From the NCBI GenBank assembly GCA_910587475.1, contig CAJUMR010000006.1, positions 30,381 through 94,380 on the forward strand: a stretch of 64,000 nt of DNA. The letters are read 5' to 3'. The notes beneath the pieces are model-generated. The model saw nothing but the letters and a program-made list of their open reading frames with translations. It had not been told where the DNA came from and ran no database searches. Made by a program: the position numbers and the translations under genes. Source of the DNA: an uncultured Muribaculaceae bacterium (lineage in GTDB: Bacteria > Bacteroidota > Bacteroidia > Bacteroidales > Muribaculaceae). Position 1 is the stretch's first letter; every line of letters starts with the position of its first letter. Below are positions 1 to 8,113 of the stretch, piece by piece.

Positions 1-531
1 CATGCTACGCATTTCTATAACGCCATGACTCAGTATCACAAAGAAGGCATGTACAGCCATGCCGGCACAGTCGAAGGCATTTACGACAGCGAAGGCATGA
101 CAGTCGAAGTGATTGGCGACGGTATCCACGTTCCGGCTAAGTCGATCCGTCTGGCTCATCGTGTCAAAGGTGTGGAAAATATGGCACTCATCACCGACGC
201 GCTCGCCGTAGCCGCATCCGACAGCACAAAGGCCTTCGACGATCGCGTGAAGATAGAGAACGGTGTGTGCGTTTTGTCAGATGGAAGCGCCATTGCCGGA
301 TCGATCGCTACGATGGATCGCGTTATCAAGGTAGCAGTGACCAAGGTCGGGCTTCCGCTTGAGGATGTTGCCCGCATGGCGTCTGAGACCCCTGCTAAGA
401 TCATGGGCGTATACGACCGCAAAGGTAGCCTCGAACGTGGAAAGGATGCAGATATTATCATCATGGACGATGATATCAACCTTACCGGCGTTGTGCAGAT
501 GGGACGTGAGATCCCGGTTGCAAAACTGTGA
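1..531 (+). CDS. nagA: N-acetylglucosamine-6-phosphate deacetylase, C-terminal part (5' end outside window)
   Basis: Cytoplasmic amidohydrolase that removes acetate from GlcNAc-6-phosphate, feeding glucosamine-6-phosphate into glycolysis or wall synthesis. The frame is open from base 1 (H-A-T-H-F-Y-N-A-M), which matches the family's 'THxFNAM' metal/substrate block. Further on are 'LITDAL' with the catalytic aspartate and a C-terminal 'GSLERGKDADIIIMD' segment typical of the amidohydrolase beta-sandwich end. About 176 residues of a protein of roughly 390 are present. The stop at 529-531 is followed by an AT-rich 43-bp gap before the SGNH gene. The family assignment is firm; the start cannot be seen. 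Confidence 0.93.
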   Translation, partial: HATHFYNAMTQYHKEGMYSHAGTVEGIYDSEGMTVEVIGDGIHVPAKSIRLAHRVKGVENMALITDALAVAASDSTKAFDDRVKIENGVCVLSDGSAIAGSIATMDRVIKVAVTKVGLPLEDVARMASETPAKIMGVYDRKGSLERGKDADIIIMDDDINLTGVVQMGREIPVAKL

Positions 532-574
532 TGATTGTTTTTTTGCTTCGTAAAACCTAAAAACATTATAATTC

Positions 575-1378
575 ATGAAAAAATTATTCCTTTTTATCTC
601 TGCTGTCATGATTGGCATGACCGCAGTCGCCCAGAGTGTGTCGATCTATCAGGGTACACAAGAAAAACTCAACTTCTCTCCGTCTGAAGTGGATTCCATC
701 GTGTTTGACTCAAAAGATCCCACTGGTCAGTTGTCTGCAATCACAGTCAAAGGTACATGGTGCTCGATCGGGACTTCGATCACTTGGTACAATAACAACG
801 TCGCTGCTTCATCAGGCCGTTTCACCCGTGGCTATCAGGATCGTGTGATGGATAAGTTTGCATTCCGCAGCTTTATCAATGCCGGCGACAACGGTGGCTG
901 GGCTCAGCGCACTATCGACAAGTCATTGATCAAGAAAGCCGATTACTATACCATCGAGCATGGCATCAACGACTGGGGCAACTCGATCCCCGTCGGAACA
1001 ATCAACGACTACATCAACAACACTAAAAACGGTACATTCGCTGCCGCTTATCGCCAGATAATCGATAAGATCTATTCGCTCAATCCCCGTGCGCGCGTCG
1101 TGCTCTGCACTCCCCGCAAGGGCTATGGCTTTGACGGCTATCTCCCTGCCAAGTGGTCTGATCCCAAGAATGGCATCTACCTGAAGGAATATGCTGATCT
1201 CGTCCGTCAGATTGCCGAGTACGAATCGTTCCCCGTAGCCGACTTTTTCAATGAGTGTGGCGGTCAGCGCAATCTTTCCAAGCTCTCAATCGACACCGCT
1301 CTCCATCCCAACGACGACGGTTATCAGATGATGGCTAACGTTCTTATCAAAGCTTTTGAAAAAATAATCGTTAAGTGA
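575..1378 (+). CDS. Secreted SGNH/GDSL-type hydrolase, copy 1
   Basis: A 267-residue predicted secreted esterase/acetylhydrolase. The signal peptide covers about residues 1-19 and ends in TAVAQ. Block I is 'GTSITWYNNN' with nucleophile Ser68; block III is 'GINDWGN' at 130-136; block V is 'HPNDDGY' with His243. The acid before His is displaced: the text reads D-T-A-L-H rather than the usual D-x-x-H. Residues 21-58 form an extra N-terminal stretch with 'VDSIVF', a motif common in Bacteroidales surface proteins and absent from copy 2. The substrate is unknown; the location after nagA suggests O-acetyl groups on amino-sugar glycans, which is only inference. The next gene overlaps the stop by one base. 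Confidence 0.88.
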   Translation: MKKLFLFISAVMIGMTAVAQSVSIYQGTQEKLNFSPSEVDSIVFDSKDPTGQLSAITVKGTWCSIGTSITWYNNNVAASSGRFTRGYQDRVMDKFAFRSFINAGDNGGWAQRTIDKSLIKKADYYTIEHGINDWGNSIPVGTINDYINNTKNGTFAAAYRQIIDKIYSLNPRARVVLCTPRKGYGFDGYLPAKWSDPKNGIYLKEYADLVRQIAEYESFPVADFFNECGGQRNLSKLSIDTALHPNDDGYQMMANVLIKAFEKIIVK

Positions 1379-1872
1379 TGCGTGTCATGAACCTTATATC
1401 GCGTGCCGCATGTGCGGCCATGTTTTTGACTGTCTCGTGTCTGTCATCTTATGCCGACGGCAATTCAGTGTGTCTGCACCTTCGCTCTGGCGAAAAAGTG
1501 TTGTTTGCCAATGCTGATCGCCCTGTGCTGACTTTCGATGATGACAATGTCGTGACAATCAAAGACAATACCAAGAACGTAAGCACAAATTCTTTTGAAA
1601 GCGTCCACAAGATCACTTTTGGCGATGTCGCCGGAGTGAACGACGCATTGGTCGATTCTGATGGCAAAATTGTTGCTGTCGGACCGCGCGACATCGCATT
1701 GGTCGGCTTCGCATGCGGAACGCCGGTGACAGTTGTCAACATCAACGGCGTTATCCTGCAATCGATGACTGTCGACGACGAGTCGGCATTTGTTGTGTCT
1801 CTCGAAGGTTATTCTGCCGGAGTCTATGTCGTCACAGCCGGATCGGCTAATTATAAAATAGCAATTAAGTAA
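1378..1872 (+). CDS. Small secreted protein with a secretion-tail-like C-terminus
   Basis: A 164-residue protein of unknown function. The chosen start is the ATG at 1378, which overlaps the upstream TGA (TGATG); a GTG at 1375 is the alternative. A signal peptide covers roughly residues 1-26. A middle stretch, 'SFESVHKITF', resembles the 'VDSIxF' motif in the upstream hydrolase. The C-terminal 75 residues end in 'GVYVVTAGSANYKIAIK'. That is the pattern of Por/T9SS type A sorting tails and related Bacteroidales C-terminal domains (LxxGVYVV...K..K). It lies between two SGNH hydrolases on the same strand with short spacings, so it is probably co-expressed and may be a surface partner of them. No catalytic motif is visible. 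Confidence 0.7.
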   Translation: MRVMNLISRAACAAMFLTVSCLSSYADGNSVCLHLRSGEKVLFANADRPVLTFDDDNVVTIKDNTKNVSTNSFESVHKITFGDVAGVNDALVDSDGKIVAVGPRDIALVGFACGTPVTVVNINGVILQSMTVDDESAFVVSLEGYSAGVYVVTAGSANYKIAIK

Positions 1873-1881
1873 AGAGCACTC

Positions 1882-2583
1882 ATGAAAAAATTATTTATGA
1901 TACTTGCAGCCGGCGTGTTTGCACTGCAGTCGTTTGCGCAGCCGCGGCAGATCGATGCCACATGGTGTTCGATCGGAACTTCAATCACGTGGTACAATAA
2001 TAATGTGTCGGTAGCGTCAGGTCGCTTCACACGTGGCTATCAGGATCGCGTGATGGACAAGCTTGCATTTGCCAAACTGATCAACGTCGGTGACAATGGC
2101 GGTTGGGCACAGCGCACTATCGACAGAAATCTTATAGAGAAGGCTGATTATTACACGATTGAGCATGGCATCAACGATTGGGGCACATCGCAACCCGTCG
2201 GAACTATCGACGATTATATCAACAATGCCAACAATGGAACATTTGCTGCCGCCTATCGTAAGATTGTCGACCGCATCTTCGAACTCAATCCCGAAGCTAA
2301 GGTGGTGCTCTGCACTCCGCGCAAGGCCTATGGCTTCGACGGTTATCTGCCAAATCATTGGTATGATCCCAAGAATGGCATCTATATGAAAGAGTATGCC
2401 GATCTCGTGCGACAGATCGCGGCTTACGAGTCTTTCCCGTTGGCCGACTTTTTCAATGAATGTGCCGGACAGCGCAATCTGAGCAATCTTTCGATCGAGA
2501 CTGCTGTGCATCCCAACGACAACGGCTATCAGATCATGGCCAATGTCTTGATTGATGCATTGGAGCGTGTTTTGGTCGACTGA
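1882..2583 (+). CDS. Secreted SGNH/GDSL-type hydrolase, copy 2
   Basis: A 233-residue paralogue of the hydrolase at 575-1378, highly similar along the whole catalytic domain at both DNA and protein level. A signal peptide (about residues 1-20, ending SFAQ) leads straight into the catalytic domain; the 38-residue extension of copy 1 is missing. Block I is 'GTSITWYNNN' with Ser34, then 'GINDWGT' and 'HPNDNGY'. The acidic residue before the catalytic His region is Glu (E-T-A-V-H) where copy 1 has Asp. The gene begins 9 bases after the small secreted protein and ends at a strong terminator, so it closes this short operon. A tandem duplication with later divergence is the simple explanation. Confidence 0.88.
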   Translation: MKKLFMILAAGVFALQSFAQPRQIDATWCSIGTSITWYNNNVSVASGRFTRGYQDRVMDKLAFAKLINVGDNGGWAQRTIDRNLIEKADYYTIEHGINDWGTSQPVGTIDDYINNANNGTFAAAYRKIVDRIFELNPEAKVVLCTPRKAYGFDGYLPNHWYDPKNGIYMKEYADLVRQIAAYESFPLADFFNECAGQRNLSNLSIETAVHPNDNGYQIMANVLIDALERVLVD

Positions 2584-2607
2584 TCGCCTTTTCTGCTTTA
2601 CAATAAT

Positions 2608-2656
2608 CCGGGCCGCCGATTTCCAAGATGGAATATCAGCGGCCCGGAATGTTTTT
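2608..2656. terminator. Bidirectional intrinsic terminator between SGNH copy 2 and cinA
   Basis: A perfect 9-bp GC-rich stem (CCGGGCCGC at 2608-2616, GCGGCCCGG at 2639-2647) can extend inward through a TTCC/GGAA pairing. A T6 run follows at 2651-2656. It lies between two convergent genes. Confidence 0.85.
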
Positions 2657-2674
2657 TGGGAGTGCCTATGTTGC

Positions 2675-3922
2675 TCAGTCGTTTTTCAACGCTTTGGCGA
2701 GAGCGAGCAATGCCTCTGTTGAAGCTCTCTCGATTACACGGCTTCGATTGCCGGGATAGCGTTTTACAAAGGCTTCTGTGCCATTAGGTGTAACCACAGC
2801 TGTCCACACCGTGCCGACTGGCTTCTCGGCTGAGCCGCCGTCAGGCCCGGCTATGCCCGATGTTGCTACGGCACATTCGACGTTCATCAGGCGTGCCACG
2901 CCTTCAGCCATCGCTGTAACTACTTCACGGCTGACCGCTCCATGTCGTTCGATCAATTCTCTGTCAACGCCAAGCACATTTGTCTTGACGCTGTTGGCAT
3001 AGCTTACGACCGAACCGGCGTAGACGTCCGAACATCCTGCGATCGACGTGATCGAGTGCGCTATATTGCCGCCTGTGCAGCTTTCAGCGCTTGCGAGATG
3101 TAGGCCGAGACTGCGTACTGCCGAAAGAGCTATTTCCGCAGCATTGCCGTCGCCTTTATAGATAATGTAGGGAGCAGTCTCCTGACACAGGCGTTCATAT
3201 GCTTCGCTTAGTTTAATGTCTGTTCCGTCTCCCTCTGTACCGGTCGCATCAAGCCTTAGGCGTATCAGTCCGGGAGTCGGAAGATAGGCGAGATGAATTG
3301 CTGACGGCAATTCCGATTCAAATTTGTCGAGTTTCTGTGCAAGCGCCGACTCGGTGATGCCTGTTATCATCACCACTTTATGTCCGATATACACTTTCGG
3401 GGAGAAGTGTGATGATATTTCTCCAGCTACAGCCCTGATCATCATTCCTTCAGTCTCAAACGGCACACCGGGCATCGCTATCAGCACGTGGCCATCTGCG
3501 CGTTCAAACCACATGATCGGTGCAGTGCCGAGACGGTTCTGGATGACCTTGCACGAACTCGGCACCATTGCTTGGGCTTCGGTGAGAGGATTCATCTGCA
3601 ACTGGCGTATTGCAAACACTTCGCGGATGTTTTCGGCCACCTCTTTGTCAAACACCATTGTGCCGCCGAAAATCTTGCACAGTTCTGTCTTGGTGATGTC
3701 GTCTTTCGTCGGGCCGAGACCTCCGGTGGTTATTACAAGTTCACTGTCGGCCATACATAGATCTATGGCGCAGCGGATGTCGTCTGCTTTGTCGGCCACA
3801 GTCACAACTCTGACAGTCTCCCATCCCAGAGGCCCGAGGCTGCGGGATATGAAGCCTGAATTAGTATCGGTGACCTGACCGATAAGGATCTCGTCGCCGA
3901 TGACTATGATTGAAAGTTTCAT
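2675..3922 (-). CDS. cinA: CinA-type nicotinamide-nucleotide amidohydrolase / MoCF-domain protein
   Basis: 415 residues, the normal length for CinA. The N-terminal MoaB/MogA-like domain (about 1-170) opens with 'MKLSIIVIGDEIL' and 'GLGPTKDDITK', and belongs to the ADP-ribose pyrophosphatase type of this family. The C-terminal PncC domain (about 260-415) has 'SAESCTGGNIAHSITSIAG' and 'ATSGIAGPDGG'. In characterised homologues it deamidates nicotinamide mononucleotide for NAD salvage. The gene is cytoplasmic. It lies 30 bases downstream of tsaD on the same strand, probably as one operon, and ends at the shared terminator. Confidence 0.95.
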   Translation of the reverse strand: MKLSIIVIGDEILIGQVTDTNSGFISRSLGPLGWETVRVVTVADKADDIRCAIDLCMADSELVITTGGLGPTKDDITKTELCKIFGGTMVFDKEVAENIREVFAIRQLQMNPLTEAQAMVPSSCKVIQNRLGTAPIMWFERADGHVLIAMPGVPFETEGMMIRAVAGEISSHFSPKVYIGHKVVMITGITESALAQKLDKFESELPSAIHLAYLPTPGLIRLRLDATGTEGDGTDIKLSEAYERLCQETAPYIIYKGDGNAAEIALSAVRSLGLHLASAESCTGGNIAHSITSIAGCSDVYAGSVVSYANSVKTNVLGVDRELIERHGAVSREVVTAMAEGVARLMNVECAVATSGIAGPDGGSAEKPVGTVWTAVVTPNGTEAFVKRYPGNRSRVIERASTEALLALAKALKND

Positions 3923-3952
3923 TATTCAGTGATAATGTAGTTTAACAATCCT

Positions 3953-4972
3953 TTAGATGCTTACCCGTGCATAAGGCGTTTCGTCGTAACGGCAGAAATC
4001 GCCTTTGAGATATTTGTAGTATCCGGCGATGGCTACCATCGCAGCGTTGTCGGTGGTGAATGCCCGCTGAGGGATGAAAGCCTTGAGATTTTTGCGTTTG
4101 CAGAAATCGGCCACTGCAGCGCGCACTCCTGAATTTGCCGACACACCTCCGCCGATGGCAACTGTCTTGACTCCGGTCTGTTTCACGGCTTTGCTCAGTT
4201 TGTCGAGCAGTATGTCGATGATTGTCCGTTGCAATGAGGCCGCCAGATCAGGCATGTTGTTTTTGACAAAGTCGGGGTCGGCGGCTACGGCATCGCGCAA
4301 TGTGTATAGAAACGATGTTTTCAACCCGCTGAACGAATAATCGAGACCCGGTATGTGGGGCTTGGCAAACTTGAAGCGCGACGCGTCGCCTTGCGCGGCA
4401 AGACGGTCGATGTGGGGGCCGCCGGGGTAGGGAAGACCCATCACTTTCGCACATTTGTCAAATGCCTCTCCCGCAGCGTCGTCGATTGTTTGTCCGAGGA
4501 CTTCCATATCGTTGAAGTCTCTTACGAGAATTATCTGGGAATTGCCACCTGAGATGAGCAGGCACAAAAAAGGAAATTCCGGCACTTCATCATCAGCCTG
4601 TTGTCTGACGAAATGTGAAAGAACGTGGCCATGTAGGTGATTGACGTCGACGATAGGTACCCTTAGGCCAAGCGACATGCCCTTGGCGAAACTTGTGCCG
4701 ACAAGCAACGATCCGAGAAGGCCCGGACCGCGGGTGAAAGCTATGGCCGACAGATCTTTTTTGCTGATACCTGCGCGCTTGATGGCTGTATCGACAACCG
4801 GAACGATGTTTTGCTGGTGGGCGCGCGATGCAAGTTCAGGTACGACGCCTCCATACTCTTCGTGCACACTTTGTGATGCTATCACATTGCTCAGCAGCAG
4901 CCCATCGGCGATTACAGCTGCTGAAGTGTCGTCGCACGACGATTCAATACCAAGAATGATGGTTTGTGACAT
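3953..4972 (-). CDS. tsaD: tRNA N6-adenosine threonylcarbamoyltransferase TsaD
   Basis: Catalytic subunit that transfers threonylcarbamoyl onto A37 of ANN-decoding tRNAs, working with TsaB/TsaE and TsaC products encoded elsewhere. 339 residues, normal length. It starts with 'GIESSCDDTSAAV' (ASKHA nucleotide-binding fold) and has the metal-binding HxxxH at His112-His116 (HLHGH). It also has 'GPGLLGSLLVG', 'DDAAGEAFDKCAKVMGL', 'GGVSANSGVR' and a C-terminal 'TDNAAMVAIAG' block. All family motifs are intact. It is the first gene of a likely tsaD-cinA operon. This is an essential housekeeping gene in most bacteria. Confidence 0.97.
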   Translation of the reverse strand: MSQTIILGIESSCDDTSAAVIADGLLLSNVIASQSVHEEYGGVVPELASRAHQQNIVPVVDTAIKRAGISKKDLSAIAFTRGPGLLGSLLVGTSFAKGMSLGLRVPIVDVNHLHGHVLSHFVRQQADDEVPEFPFLCLLISGGNSQIILVRDFNDMEVLGQTIDDAAGEAFDKCAKVMGLPYPGGPHIDRLAAQGDASRFKFAKPHIPGLDYSFSGLKTSFLYTLRDAVAADPDFVKNNMPDLAASLQRTIIDILLDKLSKAVKQTGVKTVAIGGGVSANSGVRAAVADFCKRKNLKAFIPQRAFTTDNAAMVAIAGYYKYLKGDFCRYDETPYARVSI

Positions 4973-5007
4973 TTATTTCTGTATTGTTGCTTCTATTATT
5001 CTATTTC

Positions 5008-5526
5008 CTAAAATAAGTAGCACACACCCGCCGAAATTGTGGCGGTGGTATATCTTTTGGTCAGGCAGTATTTTGCCTCGAGGAGCAGTTTGATGCTGTT
5101 GCTGCATCGAAGGTCAAATCCGGCTCCGACATTGACGCCGAAACGGTTTCTGCGGCTCGATTCGTTGATTCCATCTGCTGAATAATAGCGGTTCCACGAC
5201 GAAAAGTTCAGGCCTGCAAGCGGGTAGAACGCAACGGTCTCGCCAGTGAAATTGAATGGTATGTGGGCGTTGACGTCGACTGTGAATGCGTCGAGATCCT
5301 TGTGTCTGAACGTATAGCCGATTTCTGGCGAAAGGCGGAAATGGTCGGAGAACGAGTATCTGAAAAAGACACCTGCCATGGCGCTTTGGTTTTTCGTTAC
5401 GTAGCCGAGTTTTGCACCTGCCGATTTTTCGCCTTTCACGATCTGGGCCTCTGCAGGTACGGAGAGTGCGGCCATTAATGCGGCGATCGCACCCACACGC
5501 ATGATGCTTTGTCTGATGTTGCGCAT
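5008..5526 (-). CDS. Small outer-membrane beta-barrel protein
   Basis: 172 residues with a signal peptide (about 1-28, ending PAEAQ). Amphipathic beta-strand repeats with alternating aromatic residues follow, and the protein ends in 'ISAGVCYLF', the terminal aromatic expected for Bam-dependent insertion. The size suggests an eight-stranded barrel of the OmpA/OmpW-like 'outer membrane beta-barrel' class. It has its own -7 box upstream and lies 35 bases before the tsaD start on the same strand. The function is unknown and no ligand motif is visible. Confidence 0.75.
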   Translation of the reverse strand: MRNIRQSIMRVGAIAALMAALSVPAEAQIVKGEKSAGAKLGYVTKNQSAMAGVFFRYSFSDHFRLSPEIGYTFRHKDLDAFTVDVNAHIPFNFTGETVAFYPLAGLNFSSWNRYYSADGINESSRRNRFGVNVGAGFDLRCSNSIKLLLEAKYCLTKRYTTATISAGVCYLF

Positions 5527-5555
5527 GTCTGATGTTTTTTGATGAATATTTATCG

Positions 5556-5586
5556 CAAAGATAGCAATAATCTCTCAAGCATCAAC
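5556..5586 (-). promoter_or_regulatory. Bacteroidetes-type promoter for the beta-barrel gene
   Basis: Read on the minus strand, the -7 box is TATCTTTG (5563-5556). A near-match -33 element GTTG lies at 5586-5583, 19 bases away. The box lies about 30 bases before the start codon at 5526. Confidence 0.5.
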
Positions 5587-5639
5587 TTTAGCTCTGAAAA
5601 AAACATGACACGAACCGATCATTTGTTGAAGAATATTGT

Positions 5640-5647
5640 TATCTTTG
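5640..5647 (+). promoter_or_regulatory. -7 box of the DEAD-box helicase promoter
   Basis: TATCTTTG matches the Bacteroidetes -7 consensus TAnnTTTG and lies 29 bases before the helicase ATG. A TTTG occurs at 5622-5625, but its 14-base spacing is shorter than usual, so the -33 element is uncertain. Confidence 0.55.
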
Positions 5648-5676
5648 TAAAATTATTATTTAAACTTACATAAAAC

Positions 5677-7419
5677 ATGACTTTCCAAGAATTAGGAGTT
5701 CGTGACGACCTCCTCCAAGCCATATCTGAATTGGGCTTTGAAAATCCGATGCCCGTTCAAGAAAAAGTGATTCCGGTGTTGCTTTCTGAAGACCATGATC
5801 TCGTGGCGCTTGCTCAAACAGGTACCGGCAAGACAGCCGCTTTCGGCCTGCCCGTTATACAACGCATCGACACATCGCTACGTCGCCCTCAGGCTCTGAT
5901 ACTGTCGCCGACTCGCGAACTTTGCCTGCAGATTGCAAGCGATCTTGCCGACTACTCCAAGTACACAGACAATCTACATGTTCTCCCCGTCTATGGCGGA
6001 TCGAGCATCGAGAGCCAGATACGTTCGCTCCGCGAAGGTGTGCAGATCATTGTTGCCACTCCCGGACGACTCATCGACCTTATCAACCGCGGTGTGGTAA
6101 AGCTTGCCGATGTCCACACTGTTGTGCTCGACGAAGCCGACGAAATGCTCAATATGGGCTTCGTCGACTCTATCACCGACATCCTCAGCCATGTGCCCGA
6201 ACAACGCAAGATGCTGTTGTTCTCGGCCACTATGCCTGCCGAGGTCGGACGCATAGCCAAGAAGTTTATGCATAACCCCGAAGAAATTGTAATCGGCACC
6301 CGAAATGAAGGAGCTGCAAATGTCAAGCACATATACTATATGGTTCATGCGCGCGACAAGTATCTTGCGCTGAAACGCATCGCCGACGATGCCCCCAACA
6401 TCTACGCGATAATATTCTGCCGCACCCGGCGCGACACTCAGGAAGTGGCCGACAAGCTGATTGCCGACGGATATAATGCCGAAGCCCTCCATGGCGACCT
6501 CTCCCAGCAGCAGCGCGATGTCGTCATGAAAAAGTTCCGCGACCGTGTGCTCACCATGCTTGTCGCTACTGATGTCGCAGCCCGTGGCCTCGATGTCGAC
6601 GATCTGACACACGTGATCAACTATGGACTCCCCGACGACACTGCCGTCTACACCCATCGTTCCGGACGTACGGGACGCGCCGGAAAGACCGGAGTGTCTG
6701 TCGCAATAATCCATTCTCGCGAAAAAGGTAAATTAAGGGAGATTGAACGCATTATAGGCAAAAAATTCGAGCGCAAGGAAGTGCCGACGCCAAAACACAT
6801 CATTGAAAAGCAACTTTACAATCTGGCCGATCGTCTCGAACGCGTGGAAGTCAACGAAGACGAGATCAACAAATACATGCCGGGCGTATCGCGTAAGCTG
6901 TCATGGCTCGGCACTGAAGATCTCTTGAAACGCGTGCTTTCTCTCGAATTCAACCGTCTGCTCGACTATTACAAGGATGCTCCGACAATTGATTTTATCG
7001 ACGAAAAGCCTCAGCGCGACAAGAAGAAAGGGAAAAGCGAACGCCCTGCCGATGCCGACAAGGATCGTCGCACTGCCGAGAAGGGCATGGAACGCCTTTA
7101 TGTCAATGTCGGTAAGGCCGACGGTTTCTTCGCAGGAAACCTCATCGAACTTCTCAATAAGAATGTTCCCGGCCATCGTGTCGATGTCGGACGCATCGAC
7201 CTGATGCCTAACTATTCGCTCTTCGATGTCCGCAAGTCCGATGCCAAAAAGGCGGTGAATGCTCTCAAGGGTGCCGATTTCTTCGGACAACGTCTTTACT
7301 GCGAAATCGCTGATCCCGACAAAAACTATGCCGGTCAGGCTTCGCCATCGTCAAAGCCCGGGAAAAAATCGAGGGCGAAAAGCGATGGTCCCCGCCAGAA
7401 AAAATATAGAGACAGATAA
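5677..7419 (+). CDS. DEAD-box RNA helicase with DbpA-type RNA-binding domain
   Basis: 580 residues. It unwinds RNA with ATP, probably in ribosome assembly and mRNA turnover, in the cytoplasm. The helicase core carries the Q motif ('NPMPVQEKVIP'), motif I 'AQTGTGKT', Ia 'PTRELCLQIA', II 'DEADEM', III 'SAT', and VI 'HRSGRTGRAG'. A charged linker is followed by a C-terminal RRM-like DbpA/CsdA domain (about 470-545, starting 'RLYVNVGKADGFFAGNL'). The protein ends in a Lys/Arg-rich tail. The layout is that of CsdA/DeaD rather than of the short RhlE class. It is transcribed from its own promoter. The pnp gene downstream fits a shared RNA-metabolism theme, although they are not one operon. Confidence 0.94.
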   Translation: MTFQELGVRDDLLQAISELGFENPMPVQEKVIPVLLSEDHDLVALAQTGTGKTAAFGLPVIQRIDTSLRRPQALILSPTRELCLQIASDLADYSKYTDNLHVLPVYGGSSIESQIRSLREGVQIIVATPGRLIDLINRGVVKLADVHTVVLDEADEMLNMGFVDSITDILSHVPEQRKMLLFSATMPAEVGRIAKKFMHNPEEIVIGTRNEGAANVKHIYYMVHARDKYLALKRIADDAPNIYAIIFCRTRRDTQEVADKLIADGYNAEALHGDLSQQQRDVVMKKFRDRVLTMLVATDVAARGLDVDDLTHVINYGLPDDTAVYTHRSGRTGRAGKTGVSVAIIHSREKGKLREIERIIGKKFERKEVPTPKHIIEKQLYNLADRLERVEVNEDEINKYMPGVSRKLSWLGTEDLLKRVLSLEFNRLLDYYKDAPTIDFIDEKPQRDKKKGKSERPADADKDRRTAEKGMERLYVNVGKADGFFAGNLIELLNKNVPGHRVDVGRIDLMPNYSLFDVRKSDAKKAVNALKGADFFGQRLYCEIADPDKNYAGQASPSSKPGKKSRAKSDGPRQKKYRDR

Positions 7420-7444
7420 TCAGAAATAATCCACTTTTTGACTC

Positions 7445-8113
7445 ATGATACTCCGTAAGTTTTCTCCTTTGCTGTTGTTGATCTCTGCCTTGCCTTTTGT
7501 GCAGGCTCTCGCTCAGAACTCTGAAAGTCATGGCCGCGTGGCCTCCGATTTTTTCATTTCTGCGTCTGTCGAGATTGCGTCAGGCCTGCCTGAGATCAGT
7601 CGTCTCGACATGATTGATTATTTCTCTCATGGTTCTGACGTCAAAAGCGAGAACAGGCTCGGGAGAAACGTTGCGCTGAAGACCATGAGCGACGATATGA
7701 TATCATGGCGCGACGACGACTCGGTCACAACTTCGATAGCCGTCGTGCCTGAGATCCGTTCGTCACGACCCGATACCATGCTGGTTGTCATCAGGACAAT
7801 CAACCTGCCCGTTCCCGACAGCGAAGTGTCTTATTATACATCCGATTGGCAACCGCTCTCCGGACGCTCTCTGCCTGCTCCACGGTTGTATGATTGGATC
7901 ATATCTTCCGACAGCCGTCTGCGCAGTGATGTCGAGGAGCAGTTGCCGTTTTTCATTTCTTCGGCCGAATACGACCCCGAAGCACGTGAGTTGATTTTTT
8001 CAAATCGCATGGACGGATATTTTGACGACAAGAATGCCCCCGATATTTTAAAATCGCTCAGGCAGTCATTGAAATATAAGTGGGACGGCCGGTCGTTCAA
8101 GTTGGTCGAATGA
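7445..8113 (+). CDS. Conserved Bacteroidales periplasmic protein (DUF3256-like)
   Basis: 222 residues with a signal peptide of about 24 residues (ends VQALAQ). The early 'LPEISRLDMIDYF' segment and the overall size resemble the DUF3256 family, a Bacteroidales-only group of unknown function. That assignment is from memory and needs a profile search. No catalytic motif is visible. The stop overlaps the xseA start (ATGA at 8110-8113), so the two are translationally coupled. It lies 25 bases after the helicase stop. The co-location with xseA-xseB says little about function because the product is exported. Confidence 0.72.
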   Translation: MILRKFSPLLLLISALPFVQALAQNSESHGRVASDFFISASVEIASGLPEISRLDMIDYFSHGSDVKSENRLGRNVALKTMSDDMISWRDDDSVTTSIAVVPEIRSSRPDTMLVVIRTINLPVPDSEVSYYTSDWQPLSGRSLPAPRLYDWIISSDSRLRSDVEEQLPFFISSAEYDPEARELIFSNRMDGYFDDKNAPDILKSLRQSLKYKWDGRSFKLVE

